64,000 bases of DNA from NCBI GenBank assembly GCA_964398215.1, contig CAYNNP010000005.1:3743-67742 (forward strand), written 5' to 3'. This DNA comes from CAYNNP01 sp964398215. Its GTDB lineage: Bacteria; Planctomycetota; Planctomycetia; Pirellulales; Pirellulaceae. Both the position numbers and the translations under genes were made by a program. Each line of letters begins with the position of its first letter. Position 1 is the stretch's first letter. Shown one piece after another: positions 27,701-39,700 of the stretch. Below the pieces are notes generated by a model. That model saw only the letters and a list, made by a program, of their open reading frames with translations, was not told the DNA's origin and made no database searches.

Positions 27701-30700
27701 GCTGACAACGGCGTGCCCTGTACAGACGTGCCATCGGCCAAAATTGAAATCCCATCGTCTTCGAGCGTGAACTCGAATGAATCCAGCCTTCGGTCACCGC
27801 TAGACAACGGCAAGTTGTCACTATTGAAGTTAGCCTCTGGCACATACTCGATGGACTCGATGAACGATCCAGTCGAATCAAAGATGGCCGTCAGCTCTCC
27901 ACCCTCTCGAGTAATCGCTACACCTGTTGGATTGTTGATGTCAATGGTGACACCACCAGCAGAGATAGCCGTGACAGAAATCGCTTGATTCGATTCGTCA
28001 AACGGGAACACAGTCGAAGGAGTATTGGTCGACGCGGCACCACTTAGTAATTGTGCGGCCGGAATTACCAAACGCGTGTCTTCGACTCCCGTGATCGATT
28101 GGTCAGCTGGAACCGGAGCGTCATTGTCAGGTAGCACATTGATGTTGACTTCAGCAAATTCGGCAACAGCAACCGCTTCTGGGCCATCATTCTGCTGAAT
28201 CGCAATCCGATACCTGAACTGGTCAGGCCCAAAGTAATCTGCGTCTGGGCGATACGTGAACGTTCCCAGTGCCGGATCAACAATCGTCAAAATACCATTG
28301 TCTGTTCGGTATTCGTTGTCACTGATCCGAACCGCGTCAACAATTAAACGAGGCTGAATGAATTCTTCGGTCGGCAGGATGTCGTTGGCAAACAACGTCG
28401 ACGCTGACAATCCATCAACGATCAGTGTGTTGTCTTCAGTGACCGTGAAATTATCTGTGGTGACCTGCGGAGCGGCAATGTCGAATATGGATACGCGGTA
28501 ATCTTCTACTTCACCATCACTCGCCAATCCTCCAGGCGTACTTGTGCCTGACGTCGACAGGCGGAACCTTGACCAAGTCTCGCCGGTCGTTGCCGTTTCT
28601 GGAATGACAACTCGAACTAGATTCACGCCGCTAACAACAGGAGTTCGGCTGAGCACCTGTTCGTTCAAATCAAAGAAATCACCATCCTGATTCAAGTCAA
28701 TCCAAACATCCAGCAAGCCAGATCCGGTTACTGTGATCGGAACAACTGTCCCCGCTGAATCGGCTCGATTAAAGAACCCGATTACATCGGCAGGGTCTGA
28801 CGTCGTTGGCAATGCGTCCTCAGCCAAAATCAGTCCCGTTGTGTTGGCGATGCCAGCGAACGCTCCAACTGGGACACCGTCTTCATCGTCACCTGCCTGA
28901 AGCGAAATCACATTCAAAGCATCGATTGACGCATTCAATCCATTGCGTGTTTGCGGCAATGTGCTTTGAATAACCTCTAGCAAACTTTCGGCAAGCTCAG
29001 CATCCGAATCCGTAGTGCTGAATCTGACAGGTACGTTGCCAGCGGCAGCAAAACTGCCTCGGCTAACAAATTCAAATACGGCTGTTAGGCCATCAACGGT
29101 CAGTTCAATCTGATCACCGTCAGCCGCTGGCCCGTTGACTTCGATCGAAACGTCGCTGCCAGATACGGTTGTCACGTTGAATATTGCAGTCGCGTTCTGA
29201 ACCGTGAACAACAATGGGGCGTCATCTGAACCGACGGTGATCGCATCACCTGATTCGGCATCAATGTTGAGACCCAAGAACGGCCCAATAATCGCATGCC
29301 TTGCACCATTGTTCGATAGCAGGGTTTCGTAAGAATCTGGCGCGTCACCATAATCCAAGCGAACATTTGGCATCACAATTGTGAACTGAGTTTCACCGGA
29401 AATTTGGTTAGGCAACAGAGGATTGCCGGCCAAGTCGGTAATGGCAGAAAGCTGCTGGCCAAGTGGTGCGGTTCCGTCGGCCGTTACCGACAACGCATCC
29501 GCAATGCCCACCAATCGCAATAAGCCTCCACCAGGACGTGAAGTCGTCACGTTCAAAGCTGAAGATTCGATTGCTGCAGCCAAAGCGCTTGCAACCAATG
29601 TTTCGTTGAACGCACAGGTTGGGAAAAACGCGATTGGGATCGCACCACCACTGACACCCGACTGAGTGATGTCTGTCGTAGAAGTATCGATACTTGTCAG
29701 TACTTGAGCTGTGCCCGGAGGAATGATTGCTGACTGTTCGCCAACGGTAACGACATTGCCGTCACTGGACGGATTCAATTCTGTTGGGAAAGCAACCGAA
29801 ATCGCGTTGACAATCGCAGCAGCAAAGTCGGTTGGGGTTCCACCAACTGGCAGCAAGACACGGGTGCCGACGATCGGCACCGTTGGGTTCGTGGTGAACT
29901 GAAATATTTCAGCTGTATCGCCAACTGTGATCGTGAACGTCTCACCTTCCAGATCAACATCACTCGTTCCAGCTGGAACTTCCAGCATCAACGAACTGGT
30001 AACTCCTGCACTTCCTATTTGGGTCAACGCGCTGGTATCCGCAATGAATAAATCGCTTTCAGTTCCACCCAGTACGACAACACCCTCACCGGCGTGAATC
30101 GCGGAATCTAAACCCAAACCAGCTGAAGCAACCACGCTGGCGATATTCTCGGCCAGTTCTTCTGGTGTATCCGTTCTGTTAAACGCAATCTCATTCGGAC
30201 CAATTGGGTTCGACGTAAACGTAAACGTCGCGCTCTCGGTTTCCGTTGTGTAGATGAAGGTTTGGCCTTCCTCGATCACCTGATCGGTGCCAACAATATT
30301 CACACCTGGAATCGGAATACCAGAGTCCGGAACAATCGTGTGGCCAGGTAGAACCCCAAGTTGCAACAGATCAGATCCAACCGATGTTATTGCCAGATCC
30401 AAAGTTGACTCAAATGGTGAAATCGCATCCACAAACGCTTGGCGAACCTCGGTCAACGTTCCAGCGTTCGTCAGATCAATCGGGATGTTGCCCGGTCCCA
30501 CAGTGCCGGTCGTGTTGATTTCAAACGACTGGGAAGTTCCGTCAGGAGCTGTGATCACAAACTGTTCACCGTCGGCAAAGCTTGTGTTTACTCCTGTGAA
30601 CTGGAAACTGAACCCTCGAGGTACATGCAGTGCATTGCCAGTCTCGTATTCAAAGACAGCTTGATTGCCGTTTTCGTCCGTCAACAAAACTTGATCGCCA

Positions 30701-33700
30701 TCCTCAATCTCCGCACCGTGTGTCGCGTCGATCGCCAGGCTGTCTTGATTGTTCAGCGTGATGACGTAGACAGCGTCTGGACGCCACTCACCCGATGTAG
30801 GAGTGAAGCGAAGAACATTGTTTCCGGAGCTAAATGACTGGACATAATCTCGGCCGTCTTCCAGAAGTCGCCCGTTCTCCGTTAGCGAAATTCGCAAGGA
30901 ATCGACGGTCGAAATATCAACGCCGGCGCCAAGCTCGTCATCCAGTTGCACATCAAAGAAGAACATCCTGCCTTCGGTCAGTTGCACAATTGTCGCGCGA
31001 GGATCGACATCGATTACATTCGAATCGTTGTCCAGTGGAACCAGTAGTTCGGCCGTCGGGCCTTGGTCATCGGAACGATCAATCGCACCCCGGTCAATCG
31101 TGATCTGTTGCCCTTGACCGGAACCATTATTGACCGTCAAGTCGTCTTCGCGGATCTGGCCAAAGAAGTCAGTGTTGCTGGCAATGATCGGGCTAGGATC
31201 CAACCCAACTGAATCACGAACAGCAACCAAATGCGAACGATCATTCTGCTGCTGGATACTGCCGTCAATGACAGGGCTGCCAGGAGCTGGATAGAAGTTT
31301 GGCTGACCGGCAGCAAAGTTGAATCCGCCGCCACCGACATTCAAGAATATGTCTTCCGTTGGATTATTGATGGCTTCTGTTCCCAAGCCAGCCGATCCAA
31401 TCGCTGATGTACCGTTGTCTTGGAAGATGTTGGCGCGAAGTAGAGTTTCCCCGGCTCCAGCGTAGTCGATACCAACGCCTGCATTGCCTACCAACACATT
31501 GTTCAGCAATGCGGGTGATGCACCTTCGTTGACTTCAATGCCGTCACCGGTAGATCCAACGATCGTGTTATTCAAAACTCGCGAAAATGCGGAAGGAGCC
31601 CCTGGACCGGTGTCGCCGCTCAGCAGAATACCAGTTTGGTTTTGGAACAAAACATTGTTCTCAATGATTGCACCAGGAATCTGGTTTTCAGCATTGAGCG
31701 TAGGAGTACTGAGTACAGAACCTGGCTTTGGTCGATCTCCTTCGTCTCGATTGTCAAAATTGAACGGACCAATTCTGCCTGCCGGACCAGCATCAACTTC
31801 GATGCCCACCTGCGATGAAAAACTGATTCGATTCGATTCGATGATCAGCTGACCTTGGTCACGCAGCCTGTTCAAGTCACCGTTGTCTTCTCCAAGAACA
31901 ACGTCACCACCAGACAAAATGCCTTGTAAGTGAGTTCCAAAGTTCAGCGAGCCAATCACATCGGATGTAATCTGTTCGTGGAAAACGACGATAGGATCCG
32001 TTGAATCGAACGTCCCTGTCGACAATTGACCGCCTTGGTTGGTTGCCACGCTTCCCAGAACGCCGAAGACCGTCGCAGTATTGATCGAATCACGAATTGA
32101 ACTCGCAATTTCACCAATTTCGTCATCGATATCGAATTCAACAGCGACATTTCCACCTGCTACGCTGCCAGCCGAATTGAACTCAAACGTCAACGTGTCG
32201 AAACCGTTGGACAAAGTGAATGTGTCACCATCCAAAATATCAGCACCACTGCTGACAACTTCGACAGCTGTCCCAGCTGCAAGACGCTCATTGATTCCAA
32301 CGCGTCCCTCCACAAGTTTGTCAAGGTTGTCCTCTGTTTGGGTTTCCGGATCACCGTACTCGCGTGCGGATCGGATCTCAATTTGATAGGCTCCCTCAGT
32401 GATTTCGCTGGCCGCTGCTCCACCAAATGTGGGCTCAAAGAACGGGTTATTCACTAGGGTGTTGACGGAGTTTGGTGTTGCATTGCCAACGCTTTCACCA
32501 CGTTCTGCCAATCCAATGACGAAGTCATCAATCTGGATGCCTTGCCCACCTAGCCCTGTGGAACGACCACCACCGCTGCCGATTCCATTTGTTCCGTAGA
32601 CACCGAACACTGGCAACGGATCAGCAGTCCCATCGTTATCTGGGTCAAATTGCGTGTTGTATCTACCAAGGCTGACGATCGCGAATTGCCGGTCTTCGAC
32701 AGTCGGAGCAGTCTGGGCAATCGCCAAGTTGTACAGCCGAACTGTAGCGCCTGTCCGCGGGAAATCGTTGCGACTGAAGTCCGTTCCATTAACAGGTACT
32801 GCGTCAGAAAAACGGATCTCATTTGCCAAGACTCGCTGGACTTCTTCTGCGACTTGTGTTGAGTCCCATGCTGGATCGATATTGATGGGAATTCCCGTCG
32901 TCGTCCCGTTACCGGCAACGTCGAATTCAAACACTCTGGTTTGGAATGTGAGCGCTTCACCGGTCAGTCCTGAAAACCGATCTGGCATCAGACCTTGAAC
33001 AGTCAGCAGGTGTCCATCAGCGATAAAGGAGGCATCATTGGCGATGAACTCACTTTGGTCAGGACGAGACTGGCCAGCCGTGGTTGCTTCAAATTTAAAC
33101 TTAACAGACTGGTGTCCAGCCCAAGGACCTAGATCAACACGAGCCTGGCGAAAGTCGCCCGCATTCGCAGTTCCACCGGTATCGAACAACTGCTGCGTAA
33201 ACCTACTCTCGTCAGAGCTTGTGAAGTTACTGTTCGTTTCTGAAAACTCGCCAATACTCTGCCAATCCAAGCCGCCAGCATCAGCGTTGAAATTATTGGT
33301 TGCAACTAGTGACCAAACTCCATCGTCACCGGCAACATACAATCGAAAAGCGTCCGTGTTTGTTCCGCGACCGTCCGCGTCAACAGAGTGATTGAAATAC
33401 AAAGTCGGCAAATCTTCCGCAGATACGCCCGACAAATCGACTTCGTTACTCGTTACAGAACCGTGAGCACCGCCAAGGAAGTTATAGCCATCGACACCAC
33501 CAATCGTGGATCCAAATCGCAACGAAGTCCCGCCAAGTACTCGAGACCTAGCATCACTGTCCAGTTCAGGTAAACCGCTGCCAAGGCTAGTCCCGTTCAA
33601 TCCAGTGGTATGCCAAAGAGTACTGTCTTGGGCACTAAAGAACAAACCGTCCAAAGTGCCAGTTACCAATGCCTCGTATTCCACCTCGTGGACGCCGAAG

Positions 33701-36700
33701 CGGAAAACACCATGTTCGGTCTCACCCGTGTCCAAGTCGAACGTGACAAGCTGCCGCGTTAGTTCTCCTGTATCGGTTACACCGTAGTAAACCGAACTCT
33801 CTTGAACACCAGCACGGTCAGGGTGGAAGTAGTTTTCTGGACCAACCGTGACTTCATCAAAGATAATCAAATCGCCATTTGCGTTTCGGATTCCACCACC
33901 AATTGACGGATCTTCAATCAGGACCGCTTCGCCGATAATATCACCAGGAGCATACACCACTGAACCATTGCCCGCGACTAAAGTTGTGCGAGCAATCTCA
34001 GCACGCCAAATCGCGCCTTGATCAGTAAAGATGTACAAGAAATCGTCACCGTTAATATCTGTGACTAGGTCAGCGATGTTTCCGATGAATTGTCCAGTCG
34101 TGGGCGAAAACTGAGGAATCTGGATTTGGGCGACAACATTAGTTCCAGCAAATGGTGTCTCAGCTGGGTAAAATTGATTGTTTTCAAAGGTCAACGCAGG
34201 ATCGTTGGGATTCGCTGCCTCAAACCCGGCGTTCAGATCACGATTCTGTCGGCTAATCGCTTCCCCGGTATTGGGATTTAGACGATAGATGATGTTGTTC
34301 GCTGTGGGCGCATTTGCGGGCCCAACTATTTCCAAGTTTAGATTGGCGTCCAAACCAACATTGATGCCTGTGAAATTTCCACGATTGGCAGCCCCATATA
34401 GAAACTGAGTTCCAAAAAACGCCAAGCTGCTGAACTCAGCACCATCATTGGCGGCAACGTTCAAGCTATCGCCGTTAGCAGCGAAAGCATTCTGAAAGGT
34501 GCTAATTCCTGTGTTGTTTAGCGGTGTCGTACTACCATCGCCTTCAACCGAAAATGTCGGTGAAGTGTTCGCGTCTGTTGACGGTGTTCCCCCAGTAAGT
34601 GGCTGTGAAATTGCGATGACTCGCCCATCATTTGCTTGTGCAACCGCTCCAACTGGATCTGATGTAGAACCAATGATGCCGTCCCGCTCGCCATTGAACG
34701 GATTGTGAATCGCGATCCTTTGCGAGCCGCCGGAATCGTTGAAACCGATCAGTGTCACGTCACCAATATGGTGCTCCACAATATTGCTGCCATCAGCGTT
34801 GAATGCGACTTGTCCCAGTGGGTTCTCGTCGGTGCGAACCACATGCGGAAGATCGGTGTTATCAAAGAAATCTTCATCACGCGCTGCACCGAAGCGGTCA
34901 TCTACAATCCGAAGCGACGAATCGATTGGTTCTAATCGGAAGTCCGTGTTAGGTGCATTCAAGTTTGTGAACTGCAAAAGATCCGCTGGAATCTGGGAGT
35001 TATTCGCAACGGTCACTTGGAAGTCAGGAATCGTATCGGTACCTGCACTCAACTCAAGTGGGCCAATGAATGGATCCGATGGCCCGTAAGAAGCACTGTC
35101 CAGCACACTTGGGTCACCGGGTTGATTTGGAAGCGTTGGCGAGACTCGGTCATCCAACACATTCGAATTGGTTCCAATAGCGACTAGTTCGCCAGCAGCA
35201 TTGTATAAATAGGCTCCTAGATTAGCTCTGGACAAACCATCGGCGTAATCGACATCGATTACTACCGAGACTCTGTTGTCACGAGCATCCTCTCCAGCAC
35301 CACCCTCGGCATCCTGGATGTTATCGCGTCCAACTGCAAACCGGAATGTCGCCGGATCATCGGATTGGGCCGAAGCCGAAATTGCAGCACGATCCGTATT
35401 TCCAAGTCCGTCCAAGTCCAGGGTCGCTCCACCGCCTGGGTGAGCAACGTCACCAGTCAATGGGCTGTGACCAGGAAGTCCAATGGCTTGGACGCCCGTT
35501 GTTGCGTAGCGAATATCTGCGTACCGAACGATCGAACCACCAACCTCATCACGTTCCTGCAAACGGACGCTTAGTTGGTAAGAACCTTGGGTTTCGCCAT
35601 CGGTTAAAGAATTCTGAATGGCGACTGGATCGGTTAGGTCCGCTGAATTGGAGCTTCGTACGCGAACGTAGTAGGTCAGCGTGGTGCCTGTTGTCCCAGG
35701 CAAAACCGCTCGCAGTGCTGAATCACCGTCGTTGATACTATTGAAGTCGCGAATACCGCCACCAAGTTCGTTGATGCGGACATCAGGATTCAGCTGCGTC
35801 GGCAATGCGTGACCTGGAGCAAATCCAATTGTGTCGCCAGTGACAACATCACTTGGGTTCACATAGGTCAATTCGCCGTTGATCGATTCGATTCGCGAAT
35901 CATCACTTAGCGCGAGAACATTTCCATTCCCGTCCAAGATTTCAAGAACGGTGTCCAAGCTTTCATCGGTTTGGTCAATGTCAAACCAAACCAACGTTCC
36001 CGCTGTACCACGGAAACTGTAGATGTCTTGGTCGCCGGCAGCAGCAATGCTTCCGTGTACCGTGAACCCAAGTCGCCGGTTTTCATCACCAAAGAATTCA
36101 CCAGGAGCCAACTCTCCCAATTGTTGCGCTGCTGCAATGACTCCATTCTCATCGCCGATTCCGCCAATCGCTCCTTCAAATTCAATTGCCGTATCGACAT
36201 TTCGGTCGTGGCTAAAAGGATCAAGTGTGATTCCTTGCCAGTCACCTGGTGCTGCGGCCGAAGGACCAACAAGTGTAGAACACGCGCCGCTTCCGAGCGT
36301 GTCATTCATCGCAAATCCGTCGGGACTAAATCCAGAGCCGACTGTGCAGTCATGAATTGATGTCAAGACAACCGGATGGCTGGGAGTACCCAGGACTTGG
36401 ATTCGACCGCCAATGCGATCATCGATATCAAGAGCTTCGCCCGTCGCCAGCAATTCAGCACCATTGTCTAGCTTGACGACAAGAGATTCTTGGCCTGAAC
36501 TTTCCAAACGCAAACCGTTGCTGACATGGAAATTCGTCGAAATGATATCTTCACGCAAAACATGAACTATGTCCGTGTCATCCCAAACGGACTCGGCGTA
36601 CAGTTCGCCCCCGCGAATCTGAACAGCGTTGATATCGTTGCCATCAAGTGCATTGCCTCGTATCAGCGGACCATTGTTCCCAGGAGGCACATCGAACAAT

Positions 36701-39700
36701 CCGATGGCTCCCGTTTGACGGCCGGTGTCCTGGCGAAGTTCGGCGTCCAACGAATTGGCATTGATGCTAATGACTGCGCCTTGAGTATCACCGTCGCCGT
36801 TGTTGACAAAAGTGTTGCCAACAAAGATCGGCTGGGAGCCGTTAACAAAAATGGTCGCAACAGAGTTGGGCTGTCGGTTTTCGCGGCCAGGATCGCTTTG
36901 TCCGCCCTGCCCTTCAGCATTGAATTCGATCGTGCTGTTTGCAATCCGAGCATCGGCCTGATGGATCTCGACGACATTGAACCCGGCAGTACTTCCTTCA
37001 AGTCCAGAGATGCCTCCACCAAACGCGAGCGTGGCGTGATCAATACTGATACGGCTGGTCGGTGCTGCATACAAACCAGACCATTCACCTGGCGTCCCAA
37101 CGCTAGGGCCATCATTGCTTGTATCAAACGTTCCGCCAGCACCAAAACGATCATCGCCACGTGATGTGAACACGATTCCCGTGTCTTCGGTTCCTTCAGC
37201 GATCAGGTTTGCACCAAACCCCAATTCAATCCGTGCACCTTGGCTCTTGAAAATGATGCCTGGATCAATCACCAAACCCGCGTCTGGACGTGCTCTATTT
37301 TTTGTTGAAACAACATCCAGCTCGATCGCGTTTGCTGCAGGGCTTGCAACCCGGTCAACGAAAACGCTGGACGAGCCATCTAGTTCAGCGATTTGGAAAA
37401 ATGCACCGCCATTGGAGCGATACAAGCGACGCGAAACAAAATCGCCGGTCACAGCTGGGAAACCCGACAGGATAACGGAACCGTCAGGTCCCACAGTCGT
37501 CGACTGCTGAGCGGATGAAATGCTCTCGCCACCAAATTGATCAACCAATGTGTAGCGATAGAAGTAAGTATCCGCAGCCAGGTTCCCGCCAGTTGATGGC
37601 GTCAGCCCCAAGATTGGACTCGGCGCCACTGATTCTTGGATCGGGCCACCGGACTGCCCGTTTACTAACAGACTTTCGCCCAGAACGTGAACAATGTCGG
37701 TGTCATCCAACCTTGCGGTCACATCCAAGCGTTCCAGTTCGTTACCTGGCAGAGTATCAATGCGAATAAAAAGTCCATTGGTCGCATTTCGCGCCAGGAA
37801 GTTTCCATGTAAATCTGGGCCAATGCGCTCGTAGTCAGGTACGAAACCATTTGGTGACACACTCTCCGCTTGAAATGCAGTTTCAACGAAAGTCGTATGC
37901 AAGAAAGTATTCGGATCCGCAGAAATCGCTGCATTGCCGCTATCAATGATGGTGTTGAAGGAAGCTTCAACACGAGCTTCTGAAAGATTGATCGGAGCGA
38001 TCACGCCGCCTGCCGACGACACACTACCGCCCGCATACTGAATGATTGCATGATTGATGTAGTTCGGGAAAATTCCGTCTTGCTCAGATATTTGACGCCC
38101 CTGTGCAGCATCAACATCATTGCGAATATCCAATCCGCCCCAGTTGCCTGGAATCGGAGTATTGTCATTCGGGTTCGCGTTAACCGCAATTGAATGATCA
38201 TCGAAACTGGTAAACCGAACCGGCAACTGTGGCGTGCCCAGAACTTGAATCGCGCTACCACTGCGGTCAATTCCATTGTCATCACTGCCAACCGAAACCC
38301 GTGCATCACGGAACTTCAAAATCGCTCCGGCGTCAATCACAAGGGTCGTGTTTGCAGGCACGATCAAATCACGACCATCTTCTAACGTTGTGTTGATGCC
38401 AGGGATGAATCCAACTTCATAAGCAACGTTGTCGCCCAAAGTAGTGATGTCATTGTCGACACCATCATTTGGCAATACGCGTACAACTGCGTTGCTTCTG
38501 GTCGCCGCCAAGGCAAACGCATCATCAATATTGTCCAAAGGTGCATTCAGCGTTCCAACACCACCGATATCGGGAGCCGCATCGGGCTTGCGCACGTAGA
38601 TCGTGTCTGCAACATTCGCTGCGGTAAACCAGTAGTTGTAGTTGCCTCCTTCCTGTCCATCACGATCGCCATCTAGCTTGCTGCCGTCGCCGTCGGTCAA
38701 TGCGGCAGTCGTGGTTGAAGACTTGAATTCCACACGTAGGTTATAGTTGCCTTCGCTACGTCCACCTTCCGAGGTCAGACCCGACTCAACATCGTTGGTG
38801 TCATTGCCATCAGCCGCTACGCCAATGTAATAAACGCCCTGTTGGTCGATCTCGAATTCAATGAAAGCGTCGTTGCCAAAGTAGTCGTCATTTTGTGCAA
38901 CCAACTCCAAGCCGCCGGGTTGTTGACGATACAGAGTCAAACGCGAGTCCAATAGGCTCGCATCACTCAATCGCTCGGCAATCGTTTGCACCTGGAGAGT
39001 ACCTTCGTCCTGTAGGTTAATCTCGTACAGGTCAACATCTAAGGCTTCCGCTTGATGCAAGAAATTCAAGTGGACAACGTCAGGCAGTCCTGGAAAGACG
39101 TTGTCAACAACACCTGCGGAGCTTACAACGCTGCCGCGAAGATCGTATGCGTGATCCAGGCCAAGCGTATGTCCTACTTCGTGGATCGCTGTCTGAAAGA
39201 ACAAACCGCCGTAATCACTACTGTCCGATGAAGGAAAGTCAACCGTATCGATGATCACAACATCGTCACTAGCCAACCCCAAGATGCCGCCCGCCTCGCT
39301 TCTGCGCGTCGGATCAAGTATGGACAAATCACCTACAATCAACCGCAGACCCGAATTTTCTGTTTCTACAAACTGAACGCCAGCTTGAGCGCTATAGATA
39401 TCCAAGATCTCGCGGAATCTCGCTTCTTGCTGCGCGTTGACCGCATTAAATAGTGGCGTCCCAAACGGATCGACTCCATAGGGATCATTCCGCAAGAACG
39501 TATACTCGACCACTGTGATTAAATTATCAGTATCACTATCGTCGGTGTGCCGTTCAGAGCCACCGGAAGTGATTGTTTCGATATCACGGTGCCCGATCTC
39601 ATCACTTGCCCCGACGCTGTTAGCCAACGGGCGCAGCGTCCCATTGCTAATCTGCTGGTCAAGCAGCAAGCTAAAGTTTCCATCGACTTCGGCTGTCGAG

